Assembly (NCBI GenBank): GCA_900768045.1
Contig: CAAGBL010000045.1
Location: 1-64,000, forward strand
Source: an uncultured Alistipes sp.
Lineage (GTDB): Bacteria; Bacteroidota; Bacteroidia; Bacteroidales; Rikenellaceae
Length of the DNA: 64,000 nt
Direction: 5' to 3'
Each line of letters begins with the position of its first letter. Position 1 is the first letter of the stretch. The translations under genes and the position numbers were made by a program. Shown here one piece after another: positions 17,652 to 26,119 of this stretch. Below the pieces are notes generated by a model. That model did no database searches and had not been told where the DNA came from. It saw nothing but the letters and a program-made list of their open reading frames with translations.

Positions 17652-18677
17652 ATGAAACGAGGGGTTCTTGTTACAGGTGGTGCTGGATATATCGGCTCAC
17701 ACACAGCCGTTGAGCTTATCGAGGCTGGCTACGATGTTGTCATCGTAGATAATTTTTCAAATAGCGATTGCAACTCTTTGGAGGGTATTCGCAAGATTAC
17801 AGGCGTAGCGCCTAAGTTTGTTGAGGCCGACTGCTGTGATAAGGAGGCTATGCGCCGAGTATTCGAGGAGTATGACTTCGACTCAGCTATCCACTTTGCA
17901 GCCTATAAGGCTGTGGGCGAGTCTGTTGCCGAGCCAGCGAAGTACTATCGCAACAACCTTGTATCGTTTATCAACCTCCTCGAGCTAATGTTGGAGTATG
18001 GTCGTAAGAACATTCTCTTCTCATCTTCGGCAACCGTCTATGGCGATGCTGAGGTGTTGCCCGTAACAGAGCTTACACCACGCAAGCCAGCAACATCGCC
18101 TTATGGCAACACTAAGCAGATGGCAGAGGATATTCTCCGTGATATGGTTGCGGCAAACAATGGCGAGCTTCGAGGTATTGCCTTGCGCTACTTCAATCCT
18201 ATTGGTGCTCACCCATCGGCACTCATTGGCGAGTTGCCACGTGGTGTGCCTAACAACCTTGTGCCATATATCACGCAGACTGCTGCGGGCATTCGTGAGT
18301 GCCTAAGCATCTTCGGCGACGACTATAACACCCCTGACGGCTCATGCCTTCGTGACTATATCGACGTTGTTGACCTTGCCCGTGCCCACGTGGTGGCTAT
18401 TGGTCGCCTTATCGAGGAGCGCAACAAGGAGAATTACGAGGTATTCAACGTAGGTACTGGTCGCCCAGTATCGGTATTCGAGCTTGTACGTGGCTTCGAG
18501 GCTGCCAATAACCTTAAGCTAAACTATAAGGTTGCACCACGCCGTGCTGGCGATGTTATGGCCGTGTGGGCCGATACTACGCTTGCCAACGAGGAGCTTG
18601 GCTGGAAGGCTGAGCGTGAGCTTAACGACACCTTGCGTTCGGCTTGGGAGTGGGAGTGTAATGTTCGTAAGCAATAA
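17652..18677 (+). CDS. galE: UDP-glucose 4-epimerase
   Basis: 341 aa from the ATG at 17652. It interconverts UDP-glucose and UDP-galactose with bound NAD. Seen are the Rossmann motif VTGGAGYIGSHTAVELIEAG, the active-site SSSATVYGD and YGNTKQMAEDIL (YxxxK), and the C-terminal VFNVGTGRPVSVFELV. The cytosolic enzyme feeds galactose use and surface polysaccharides. The ORF extends to 17595, but the extra 19 residues overlap the promoter and are rejected. Confidence 0.95.
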   Translation: MKRGVLVTGGAGYIGSHTAVELIEAGYDVVIVDNFSNSDCNSLEGIRKITGVAPKFVEADCCDKEAMRRVFEEYDFDSAIHFAAYKAVGESVAEPAKYYRNNLVSFINLLELMLEYGRKNILFSSSATVYGDAEVLPVTELTPRKPATSPYGNTKQMAEDILRDMVAANNGELRGIALRYFNPIGAHPSALIGELPRGVPNNLVPYITQTAAGIRECLSIFGDDYNTPDGSCLRDYIDVVDLARAHVVAIGRLIEERNKENYEVFNVGTGRPVSVFELVRGFEAANNLKLNYKVAPRRAGDVMAVWADTTLANEELGWKAERELNDTLRSAWEWECNVRKQ

Positions 18678-18719
18678 TTAACACACCATATCGTTATTTA
18701 GTAGTTAACCGATAAAGTT

Positions 18720-19364
18720 ATGAAGAGATTACTGTTGCTACTTTTGGCGCTTGCCATCATCGTTCCTGTGGCTGAGGCTAAGAAGCGTGAAACCCAGGAG
18801 GAGGTTGAGCGTAAGACACGCAACTACTCTGGTTGGGAGTGGGGCGCTCAGGGACGCTTTGGCCTTATATATTACCAGTTAGACTATACTAAGGTCTATA
18901 ACGAAACGCCTGTTAAAGAGTATTTTGCGGGTGTTAAGTCGGCAGATGACAAGGCTATGCTTGGTGGAAACATTATGCTCAACGGTGGCTACTTTATCAA
19001 TAACCATTGGAAGATAGGCCTCGAGGCAGGTGCTCAGATTCAGTATAACCATACCTTTGTCCCCGTATCTGTTACTGGACACTACTTCTACGGCACACGT
19101 AAGAACTGCTTGTTTAACTTTGTGAGCCTCGGTACGAACATGCTCTTTAACAAGGGTGTTCACTTTGGAGCTAATGGCGCTGGTGGTGTTGGTGTGCGTA
19201 TCCAGTCGCCCGATAGCTCCCTTAAGTATGATATTATGCTCGGCTATCAGGCAGTGATGCTAAACCCTAAGAAGCAGGGTGGCGACTATGGCTTTAATAG
19301 CAAGGATGTTAGGTATCATCAAGTTAATCAGGGGGTATATATTGGACTCGGCATATCCTTCTAA
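18720..19364 (+). CDS. Secreted outer-membrane beta-barrel protein, unknown role
   Basis: 214 aa with a signal peptide (MKRLLLLLLALAIIVPVAEA). Beta-strand pattern throughout (WGAQGRFGLIYYQLDY; NGGYFINNHWKIGLEAGAQIQ; HQVNQGVYIGLGISF), ending in Phe as barrels often do. I recognise no specific family. It lies alone after galE, and its TAA stop is the first base of the branched palindrome at 19362. Confidence 0.6.
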   Translation: MKRLLLLLLALAIIVPVAEAKKRETQEEVERKTRNYSGWEWGAQGRFGLIYYQLDYTKVYNETPVKEYFAGVKSADDKAMLGGNIMLNGGYFINNHWKIGLEAGAQIQYNHTFVPVSVTGHYFYGTRKNCLFNFVSLGTNMLFNKGVHFGANGAGGVGVRIQSPDSSLKYDIMLGYQAVMLNPKKQGGDYGFNSKDVRYHQVNQGVYIGLGISF

Positions 19365-19495
19365 TTTGTTGTGATAAGGGGTCATTCTCGGCCCATCACC
19401 TAAAGTAAGACCCCTCGGGCTGTACTATTTGTACTATCCCGAGGGGATCTTCTTTTGTGATAGACCAAGCCTAACCCCTTCTAACAACAAATTTA
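19362..19495. repeat. Branched palindrome, copy 1 (starts at stop codon)
   Basis: It begins with TAATTTGTTGTGATAAGGGG, whose TAA is the stop codon of the preceding gene, and ends CCCCTTCTAACAACAAATTT (15 of 17 outer-stem bases match). Inside, CCCCTCGGG (19411-19419) pairs with CCCGAGGGG (19438-19446), capped by GTAC-TATTT-GTAC (19422-19434). The flanking arms are imperfectly complementary. It is nearly the same sequence as copy 4 at 50394-50527 in the opposite orientation. It sits between convergent genes. Confidence 0.88.
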
Positions 19496-19576
19496 TTTCT
19501 CGTGATAAGTCATCATCTACTGCCGCTAACGAATTATCTCGTCAATGGGCAGTACATCGAGTACAGCCCATCGCCT

Positions 19577-19630
19577 CATCAACCCTATCAAGCGAAGCGC
19601 CCCTATCTATCCTATCAATCCTATAAAATA
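19577..19630. repeat. Nine-nucleotide-period array A (short, pyrimidine-rich)
   Basis: Five or six units in strict 9 nt register, for example TATCTATCC, TATCAATCC. It is a weaker, partial member of the arrays at 27354, 38441, 46775 and 54542. It lies between palindrome copy 1 and the recO stop. Confidence 0.5.
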
Positions 19631-19689
19631 ATCCCCGTGCGGAGGACATCACACCTCTCATTTTTCACCTCAAAAGGCGTTTTCTTCTG

Positions 19690-20418
19690 CTAAAATACCT
19701 CCTTGAGGACTCTTATTGATTCGACCGAGCGTATAGAGTCGAGATGGTAGCTATAATATTTTAGCATCGCCTCCAAAAACTCTACTCGTTCCGCTCTGTT
19801 TAGTCCTATCTCGCCCAAGTATCTTACGTCGCACTCCAGCATATCGTGCAGTATGCGGGCATTCTCGGGTGTGAGTGCCATGCTTGGAATAAGGGCGTGG
19901 GGCGTGAAATGTCCGTCACGAATGTCGAGCCATGCACCGTCGACATACTCATTATCGGGCGAGAAACCCAGTGGTCGGCTGAGGTTTGCCAAGAACCATA
20001 GGTGGAAGTTGGCTATGCCCTCCTCCAAGACGTCGAGTGCCGCCACACACCCCCACACAAAGTCGAACAACCCCTCGCCATGCTCGTTATCCCTAATAAG
20101 GCGATATAACACCTCAGCCATGAAGAGCGACATCGTTGACTTGCGAACGTCGAAAGGTGTAGATTGTAGCACCATGCCACTCACAGCATCCTTGAGCCTG
20201 TGCATCGACATTTTTGTTGAGGTAAGTCCCTCGAACTCAACGGCGAACATCGGCTGAAAGAGAGCCATTTTTGAACCCTTAGCCGTGGGGCGTACACCCT
20301 GTATCATGTAGCTTTGGCGGCCATGTACGTCGGTGAGCATGTGCACAATAACCCCCTTCTCGCCATACTTTAGTGTGCCGAGAACTATGCCACGTGCCTT
20401 ATAGCTCTTGAGTGCCAT
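19690..20418 (-). CDS. recO: DNA repair protein RecO
   Basis: 242 aa. An N-terminal OB fold (KARGIVLGTLKYGEKGVIVHMLTDVHGRQSYMIQGVR) is followed by a helical C-terminal domain. It loads RecA onto SSB-coated single-stranded DNA with RecR, which is encoded in this window at 49631. Its ATG overlaps the ispG stop by one base, so the two are co-translated. Confidence 0.9.
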   Translation of the reverse strand: MALKSYKARGIVLGTLKYGEKGVIVHMLTDVHGRQSYMIQGVRPTAKGSKMALFQPMFAVEFEGLTSTKMSMHRLKDAVSGMVLQSTPFDVRKSTMSLFMAEVLYRLIRDNEHGEGLFDFVWGCVAALDVLEEGIANFHLWFLANLSRPLGFSPDNEYVDGAWLDIRDGHFTPHALIPSMALTPENARILHDMLECDVRYLGEIGLNRAERVEFLEAMLKYYSYHLDSIRSVESIRVLKEVF

Positions 20419-21902
20419 TACTCTGGGTCGTGCCAGCGCCCGTCACGCTTGATTATCTCTACGAGGTGGTCGAGCGCCTCGCTCTGATGAATGTTGCGCT
20501 CAACAATTTCACGACCACGGTATAGTGTGATATGCTCAGGCGATGAGCCCACATATCCATAGTCGGCATCTGCCATCTCGCCAGGGCCATTTACGATGCA
20601 GCCCATAACGCCTATTTTGAGATCCTTGAGGTGCGAGGTGCGTGCCTTAATCTCGGCGAGTGTAGCCTGAATATCGTAGAGCGTACGTCCGCAGCTTGGA
20701 CATGCTATATACTCGGTGCGTGAGAAGCGTAGGCGTGCCGCCTGAAGTATCATCAGCTCGATGTCGTGAGCTGCTTCTTCCGCAATGTTTGGCGCATCAA
20801 CCCACACGCCCTCAGCCAAGCCGTCGAGGAGCAACTGACCCATGTCCGAAGCGGCATATATCGCCACTTGCTCCACGCTATCAGAGTTGTAGCGACGACG
20901 CAATACAACAGGTTTGTTGTCTGTGCGGTTGAGTATCGCTGCTCGCCACTCGTGCGTAGGGTTCTCGCTAATGGCCTCAACAACGTCGTACTCTGCGCTA
21001 ATCTCGCTATGTACAATAGGCTTTGCCTGTGTGCGTGGGCGGAATGTGGTTGGCGAGTAGTTTTCAATGGTCTCAACCTCAAACTCGCCACTGCGCTTGC
21101 TAAAGTAGTCTACTAACATACGACCTACGGGCACCTCATGTTCGGGATCCTCGGTAAGCGACACACGCAACGTGTCGCCAATGCCGTCGGCAAGCAATGC
21201 TCCAATGCCCACAGCGCTCTTTATGCGTCCCTCGATGCCGTCGCCTGCCTCCGTTACGCCGAGGTGTAGCGGATAGGTCATACCCTCACGCTCCATCGCT
21301 TCGACAAGCAGACGGTAGGCATGTACCATAACACGTGTGTTGCTCGACTTCATCGACACTACCACATCATGAAAATCGGCCTTGCGACACATCTGCAAAA
21401 ACTCCATTGCCGAAGCCACCATGCCCTCGGGTGTGTCGCCCCACTCGTCAAATATGCGCTTGGCCAGTGAACCATGGTTTACGCCTATGCGCAGTGCCAC
21501 CTTGCGGCGCTTGCATATATTTATAAGCTGCTCAAGCTCGCCATTTGTTGTGCGGAAGTTGCCAGGATTTATGCGAACTTTGTCGACGCTCTCGGCAGCA
21601 ATCATCGCTATCTCGGGCGTGAAGTGAATGTCGGCAACGATGGCTGCGGTGCAACCCTCCTCACGCAATTTTTGCATTATTGGAGCGAGCGCCTCGCCCT
21701 CCTTTTTGCCCTGCGCTGTTAGGCGCACAATCTCGGCACCCGCCTGGGCGATGCGCTTTGTCTGCGCCACCGAAAGCTCCACATCTGCTGTTGGCGTGTT
21801 GGTCATAGACTGCACGGCAATAGGGCGATTTGCACCTATTGTAACACCTCCGAAGCTCACCTCATGCGAGCTGCGACGACTGTATTTTAGACAATTTTTC
21901 AT
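20418..21902 (-). CDS. ispG: 4-hydroxy-3-methylbut-2-enyl diphosphate synthase (IspG/GcpE)
   Basis: 494 aa. A TIM barrel (VTIGANRPIAVQSMTNTPTADVE; VRINPGNF; LHLGVTEAGDG) and a C-terminal 4Fe-4S domain (CPSCGRTLYDIQ; KIGVMGCIVNGPGEMADADYGYVG). It makes HMBPP in the MEP isoprenoid pathway. Bacteroidetes IspG usually has a large insertion between the two domains and is about 600 aa or more; here the inserted part (about 265-370) is short. A minus-strand TAACTTTG box at 21930-21923 lies just upstream. Confidence 0.95.
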   Translation of the reverse strand: MKNCLKYSRRSSHEVSFGGVTIGANRPIAVQSMTNTPTADVELSVAQTKRIAQAGAEIVRLTAQGKKEGEALAPIMQKLREEGCTAAIVADIHFTPEIAMIAAESVDKVRINPGNFRTTNGELEQLINICKRRKVALRIGVNHGSLAKRIFDEWGDTPEGMVASAMEFLQMCRKADFHDVVVSMKSSNTRVMVHAYRLLVEAMEREGMTYPLHLGVTEAGDGIEGRIKSAVGIGALLADGIGDTLRVSLTEDPEHEVPVGRMLVDYFSKRSGEFEVETIENYSPTTFRPRTQAKPIVHSEISAEYDVVEAISENPTHEWRAAILNRTDNKPVVLRRRYNSDSVEQVAIYAASDMGQLLLDGLAEGVWVDAPNIAEEAAHDIELMILQAARLRFSRTEYIACPSCGRTLYDIQATLAEIKARTSHLKDLKIGVMGCIVNGPGEMADADYGYVGSSPEHITLYRGREIVERNIHQSEALDHLVEIIKRDGRWHDPE

Positions 21903-21922
21903 GGTCGTACTAAACTTTTACG

Positions 21923-21930
21923 CAAAGTTA
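21923..21930 (-). promoter_or_regulatory. ispG: -7 box of the ispG-recO promoter
   Basis: TAACTTTG on the minus strand, 21 bp before the ispG start. It fits TAnnTTTG. Confidence 0.5.
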
Positions 21931-22105
21931 ACTTTTTTTTCGGAGAGTGCTACCAATTTTTGCAACTATATTTTAACTCGCTGAAAATCAACGCTTTGTG
22001 TGTTATATACGTAACTCACTGATAATCAGCAAGTTGAAAAATTAGCAAAACCACGATTTGCAACACCTTGATTTTTAACGTTTTATGTAACGTCTCACGG
22101 AAAAA

Positions 22106-22152
22106 TTTGAGCCTCAAAAATTTGGCAACCTACTCTTTGAGTAGTAACTTTG
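22106..22152 (+). promoter_or_regulatory. Promoter of the rSAM/lipoprotein operon, with a palindrome upstream
   Basis: TTG at 22122-22124, 20 nt, TAACTTTG at 22145-22152. Just before the -33 element is a small palindrome TTTGA-gcc-TCAAA (22106-22118) that could be an operator. The start codon is at 22181. Confidence 0.75.
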
Positions 22153-22180
22153 CAATAAGAAAACCAACAAATTTTGAGCT

Positions 22181-22630
22181 ATGAAACGATTTATCTATTT
22201 CCTATTTGTACTCCTCGGTTTTGGTGCAGTAGCATGCGACAACGGCAGCATGGATGATGATGTTGCTGAATATGGCTGTCCTCACATTAACTTTTCGCTT
22301 AAGGCTCGTGTTGTGGACGAGGCGGGTAAGCCTATCGAGGGTATCGAGGTGCAGACCAAGAACAATGACTTCTACGCGGACAACTACTCCGATGCTGAGG
22401 GTAATATCGACCTTAATGTGAGCATGTGGCCCGACACTAACATTGATCTGGTCTTCACCGATGTAGATGGTGCGGAGAATGGTGGCGAGTTCGAGGCATT
22501 GGAGCTCAACATCGCAGACAAAGTTGAGCAGGTAAAAGAGGGCTCTGGTAGCTGGTATGAGGGTGGTTATAAGGCCGACCTCGGCGATGTGACTATGAAG
22601 CTCAAGGCAGAGAACGTCGAGCAAGAGTAA
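22181..22630 (+). CDS. rSAM-associated lipoprotein, paralog 1
   Basis: 149 aa lipoprotein: the signal peptide ends at a lipobox Cys19 (FGAVACDN). Then EYGCPHINFSLKARVVDEAGKPIEGIEV, a transthyretin/CarboxypepD_reg-like beta domain, and FTDVDGAENGGEFEALEL. These are the traits of the 'putative lipoprotein, rSAM/lipoprotein system' family, which as I recall is restricted to Bacteroidetes and has no known function. The shared D-x-D-G-x-x-N-G-G-x-[FY]-E motif in all four paralogs here is a candidate modification or recognition site. It is the first gene of the operon. Confidence 0.8.
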   Translation: MKRFIYFLFVLLGFGAVACDNGSMDDDVAEYGCPHINFSLKARVVDEAGKPIEGIEVQTKNNDFYADNYSDAEGNIDLNVSMWPDTNIDLVFTDVDGAENGGEFEALELNIADKVEQVKEGSGSWYEGGYKADLGDVTMKLKAENVEQE

Positions 22631-22651
22631 AACATATAATATATATAGGTT

Positions 22652-23146
22652 ATGAAACGAACATTAATACTTATTGGCTTGGGCATCGCCTTTGTTGGTG
22701 CATCGCTCTGGGTTATGCTCAGTGGCGGCCGCAGTGTCAAGGCCATTAGAGCCAAGTTCCGCTTGGGTGGCGCTATCCTTACCCTCGTGAGCTTCACGTC
22801 GTTGGCCAGCTGCGAGAATGGTGGCTTTATGGTTAGCTGCTACGACCCAGCACCACCTCCACACAACACGCTTACCACAGAAGCAGGCACAGGGGCAGTA
22901 TATAGCAATGGCGACAAGATTAGTATCTACTGCGACTTCGCCTTTGCCGACAGCGTGACATTTACCTTGCTCTCGGATAAGGAAGAGGTGTTGCAGAGCG
23001 AGGCTATGACACTTGAGCCGGGCGAGGCGTGTGTTGATATAACGCTAAACGTTGGCGACTATCGTGGCAAGGCTACGCTAAGGGCGAGCTACAACGTCTA
23101 TGAGAATGAGCCTATCGAGGTCGATTTTGACATTATAATTATTTAG
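22652..23146 (+). CDS. Putative lipoprotein of the rSAM cluster, unrelated sequence
   Basis: 164 aa. Two hydrophobic stretches (about 4-22 and 38-50); the second ends in a lipobox-like SLASCENG at Cys54. Cys-containing mature part with two strands ending in EVDFDIIII. It does not carry the D-x-D-G-x-x-N-G-G-x-[FY]-E motif. Unrecognised; possibly a dedicated partner or a different substrate. It lies between paralog 1 and the first rSAM gene, 2 bp before the latter. Confidence 0.6.
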   Translation: MKRTLILIGLGIAFVGASLWVMLSGGRSVKAIRAKFRLGGAILTLVSFTSLASCENGGFMVSCYDPAPPPHNTLTTEAGTGAVYSNGDKISIYCDFAFADSVTFTLLSDKEEVLQSEAMTLEPGEACVDITLNVGDYRGKATLRASYNVYENEPIEVDFDIIII

Positions 23147-23148
23147 AG

Positions 23149-24186
23149 ATGATGTGGTTTCGTCGAGGCGATAAGTTAGATATTGGCATTGTGGTATTCG
23201 AGCTTACAGACGCTTGTAATCAGGCGTGTAAGTTTTGCTATAACCACTTCAAGGGCGAGGGCACATGCTCGGTCGAGGCGCCCAACTTCCGCCTTGCACG
23301 ACGCACGCTAAAGCGCCTACTTGGTGAGGCACGCATAGGCTCGTTGTCGCTCTCGGGAGGTGAGCCAATGCTCCTACCTCGCATTCACGACCTCGTGCTA
23401 CGTGCCCGCATGAGTGGAAGCAGGGTAAATATCCTAACTAATGGCACACTCCTCACCGAGCACGACATAGCCATTTTCGACGACCTCGGCATAACGACGT
23501 TGCAGATACCCCTGCTTAGCGACAGCGCCGACATCCACGACAGCATAACACAACTTCGTGGCTCATGGCTTCGTGCTACAACGGCGGCACGCCTCGTAGC
23601 AGGGCGAAAGGCGGGGTGGCTAACGCCAGTGTTGATACTCTCACGCTTAAATTACGGCAGTATAGAGTCCACTATGCGTATGTATGCCGAGATGGGGTGT
23701 CGCTACATCATGGTCAACCGCTTCAATATAGGAGGTTTAGGCAAGGTCTACCACAAGGAGCTGACACTCACGCACGAGGAGCTACGAGATGCCTTTCGCC
23801 GTGTTGATACGATGGCTGCGGAGCTTAAGATGACCATTCATAGCGGCGTATGTACGCCGATGTGCCTGCTCAACCCTAAGGATTACCCTCACATAATGTT
23901 TACCAACTGCTCGACCGACCTGAGCCGTCGTCCCCTCACGGTAAACTATCGTGGAGATGTTCGCTTCTGCAACCACTCGCCACGTGTGTTGGGCAACATC
24001 TATGACGAGTCGCTACGCTCAATCATCGAGCGCTCGATGTCGGACGGATACTTCGACAGCGTGCCCGAGGGCTGTGCTGGGTGCAAGCTATGGCAGAGGT
24101 GCAGAGGTGGCTGCCGTGCCGCCTCGGAGCAGATGTACGGCACGTTTGACAGAATAGACCCCGTTATGAGCGCAACGAACGAATAA
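23149..24186 (+). CDS. Radical SAM protein with SPASM-like C-terminus (enzyme 1)
   Basis: 345 aa. The radical SAM cluster motif is CNQACKFC (CxxxCxxC), followed by LSLSGGEPMLLPRI, the SAM-binding GGE motif. The C-terminal part has FTNCSTDLSRR, NYRGDVRFCNHSPRVLGNIYDE and CAGCKLWQRCRGGCRAA, Cys patterns of a SPASM/twitch domain holding auxiliary Fe-S clusters. Such enzymes usually modify peptides or proteins. Its neighbours suggest a lipoprotein substrate, but no reaction can be assigned. It is cytosolic, so modification would precede export. Confidence 0.85.
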   Translation: MMWFRRGDKLDIGIVVFELTDACNQACKFCYNHFKGEGTCSVEAPNFRLARRTLKRLLGEARIGSLSLSGGEPMLLPRIHDLVLRARMSGSRVNILTNGTLLTEHDIAIFDDLGITTLQIPLLSDSADIHDSITQLRGSWLRATTAARLVAGRKAGWLTPVLILSRLNYGSIESTMRMYAEMGCRYIMVNRFNIGGLGKVYHKELTLTHEELRDAFRRVDTMAAELKMTIHSGVCTPMCLLNPKDYPHIMFTNCSTDLSRRPLTVNYRGDVRFCNHSPRVLGNIYDESLRSIIERSMSDGYFDSVPEGCAGCKLWQRCRGGCRAASEQMYGTFDRIDPVMSATNE

Positions 24187-24204
24187 TTTTTGTATCTTTG
24201 TTAT

Positions 24205-24831
24205 ATGAGAGTTCTACGACTATACTGCTTTATGGCTCTCTTGCTACTCGTTTCGACGGGTTGCAAGAAGGACTTCTATGGCATTTTTGGCATGGATACC
24301 GACGCACCTATCTCGGTGGAGCTTAGTGGCTCACGCTACGGCTTTAGCTCGACGCTCTTTTCGAGCAATACGGGCTACTTTACCGAGCTTAACCACCCCG
24401 AAATAGTGATTCGTGAGGGCGGTGGCTTTAGCTTCGAGCTATATCGTGAGCTCGACTCGTCGGTGGGCATTGGTGCTACGCTCCTATTCGACATCGACTT
24501 CGAGGACTCGGCATTCGAGCTTGACAAGGTATATACGCTCGTAGATGTTGAGGGTTCTCGTGCATGTATCAGCTTCTCGGAGCGTGGGGCGACCATACCC
24601 CTTCCTGGTGGTGGTACCGTAACCGACATCATCGTCCACGACTACTACGCCATCGACGGCTGGATAATCTTCCGTGAGCAGGAGCCATACGGCTCGTCGG
24701 GCTACCTCTTCTCGGGCGAGTTCTCGTTTAGAGGCCGTAGCGAGCAGGACGACACGATAGAGGTACGCAAAGGTACATTCACCGACTGCCGTGTTTGCTG
24801 GCAGGGTGGCAAAGGGTGCAACGAATATTAA
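24205..24831 (+). CDS. Lipoprotein of the rSAM cluster, unknown
   Basis: 208 aa from the ATG at 24205. The signal peptide ends in the lipobox LLLVSTGCKK. Beta-rich mature domain with a Cys pair near the end (TDCRVCWQGGKGCNEY). No family recognised. A TATCTTTG box ends at 24200, only 4 nt before the start, so it may have its own promoter and an almost leaderless mRNA; alternatively the ORF starts at 24190. It lies between rSAM enzyme 1 and paralog 2. Confidence 0.65.
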   Translation: MRVLRLYCFMALLLLVSTGCKKDFYGIFGMDTDAPISVELSGSRYGFSSTLFSSNTGYFTELNHPEIVIREGGGFSFELYRELDSSVGIGATLLFDIDFEDSAFELDKVYTLVDVEGSRACISFSERGATIPLPGGGTVTDIIVHDYYAIDGWIIFREQEPYGSSGYLFSGEFSFRGRSEQDDTIEVRKGTFTDCRVCWQGGKGCNEY

Positions 24832-24853
24832 TAAACTATAAAACTTTAACGAT

Positions 24854-25330
24854 ATGAAAAAGCTTTTATATATGCTTCTCGCCCTACTCGGCATCAGCGC
24901 CACGGGCTGCGACTTCGGAAGGGTTGAGTATGGCGTACCACACGTACACTTCAATCTCAAGGCACGTGTTGTGGACGAGGCAGGCAAGCCTATCGAGGGC
25001 ATCGAGGCTCGTGTTAAGAATGGTTATAACAACTACGACACCCCCTTCGAGAACAGAACGGGCGTAACCAACTACCTCGGCGAGATTGATGCCCACACGG
25101 GAAATATGCATAGCATGGATCACACGATTATCTTCATAGACCCCGACGGCGAGGCCAATGGCGGTAAGTTCGAGAGTAAGACGGTGGACATCGGCGACTA
25201 CATCGTGCAGACCGACGAGGGCGATGGTAGCTGGGATAATGGTAGCTACGTTGCCGAGATTGGCGATGTGGTGATGACTCTCGAGCCTGAGGCACCAGAA
25301 GATGAAAACACTAACACTGAGGAGGAGTAA
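24854..25330 (+). CDS. rSAM-associated lipoprotein, paralog 2
   Basis: 158 aa; lipobox at ATGCDFG. It shares with paralog 1 the string KARVVDEAGKPIEGIE and carries FIDPDGEANGGKFESKTVDIGDY, and the C-terminus is acidic (PEDENTNTEEE). The conserved Y-G-x-P before the beta domain is YGVP. Separated by 2 bp from paralog 3. The function is unknown; it is presumably displayed on the cell envelope. Confidence 0.8.
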   Translation: MKKLLYMLLALLGISATGCDFGRVEYGVPHVHFNLKARVVDEAGKPIEGIEARVKNGYNNYDTPFENRTGVTNYLGEIDAHTGNMHSMDHTIIFIDPDGEANGGKFESKTVDIGDYIVQTDEGDGSWDNGSYVAEIGDVVMTLEPEAPEDENTNTEEE

Positions 25331-25332
25331 CT

Positions 25333-25737
25333 ATGCGTAAATCTATTTTTTGTATATTTGCATTAGTATTGCTCACGCTTGTAGGCTGCGAGGAGAAGAA
25401 CAATCCCTACTATGTGCTCACGGTCGTAGGTACGGTCGTTGACGAGGCGGGCGAGCCTATTCAGGGCATTCATGCCTACCCCGAAGGCGGCGACTTTCAG
25501 GGTAGAGATGGATATACCGACTACTTAGGCAAGTTTGGCGGATATGCCCATCTTGCGCCACGCAACCAATGGACTATGATATTCGAGGACGTTGACGGCG
25601 ACTATAACGGTGGCGAGTACGAGAGACTAACTGTTGACATTAGCCAGAAGGTAACAGCACCCATAGCACCCGACGAGTGGGGCTATTCGGGTAGCGGATA
25701 TGTCGAGTTGGGAACTATCGTACTCAAGAAGAAGTAA
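25333..25737 (+). CDS. rSAM-associated lipoprotein, paralog 3
   Basis: 134 aa; lipobox LTLVGCEEK. Beta domain with VVGTVVDEAGEPIQGIHA and the motif FEDVDGDYNGGEYERLTVDI. More diverged from paralogs 1 and 2 and shorter. A full signal peptide and no frameshift suggest a functional gene. Confidence 0.78.
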   Translation: MRKSIFCIFALVLLTLVGCEEKNNPYYVLTVVGTVVDEAGEPIQGIHAYPEGGDFQGRDGYTDYLGKFGGYAHLAPRNQWTMIFEDVDGDYNGGEYERLTVDISQKVTAPIAPDEWGYSGSGYVELGTIVLKKK

Positions 25738-25756
25738 CCTATTAAGATTTAATGAT

Positions 25757-26113
25757 ATGTTAGGAAGAGTATTAACACGACTATTTGCCCTCTTTGGCAT
25801 GACGCTAACATGCGTGGCATGCTATGGCACACCCTATGGCGAGTATCAGCCATATTTTGCAGCTTCGGGACGTGTTGTAGATGACGGTGGCGAGCCAATA
25901 CCTGGCATCGAGGCATCGATAGGCACACACCGTGTACTAACAAAAGAGGACGGACACTTCTACGTCGAGAGCTTGGACTACAACCTACTCACGCTTACCG
26001 ATATCGACGGCGAGAAGAATGGTGGCGAGTTCGAAAGAGAGTATATCCAGCTGATGTATCAGGGTAACAACGACGTGGGCGATGTTGTGCTTGAACGTAA
26101 GCAAAAAGAGTAA
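25757..26113 (+). CDS. rSAM-associated lipoprotein, paralog 4
   Basis: 118 aa from the ATG at 25757; an earlier in-frame start would lie inside paralog 3. Lipobox TCVACYG. It carries YGTPYGEYQPYFAASGRVVDDGG, EPIPGIEASIG and LTDIDGEKNGGEFERE. It is the shortest paralog and directly precedes the second rSAM gene (6 bp), the gene pairing typical of the rSAM/lipoprotein system. Confidence 0.8.
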   Translation: MLGRVLTRLFALFGMTLTCVACYGTPYGEYQPYFAASGRVVDDGGEPIPGIEASIGTHRVLTKEDGHFYVESLDYNLLTLTDIDGEKNGGEFEREYIQLMYQGNNDVGDVVLERKQKE

Positions 26114-26119
26114 TGAGCT

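Noticed and set aside
21960..22105. Riboswitch or small RNA upstream of the rSAM operon
   Set aside because: Only short A/T-rich inverted repeats are visible (such as CTGAT-a-ATCAG); no terminator or known riboswitch core.
24190..24204. Earlier start for the lipoprotein at 24205
   Set aside because: It is possible, but it would place the start before the TATCTTTG box; the signal peptide is complete from 24205.
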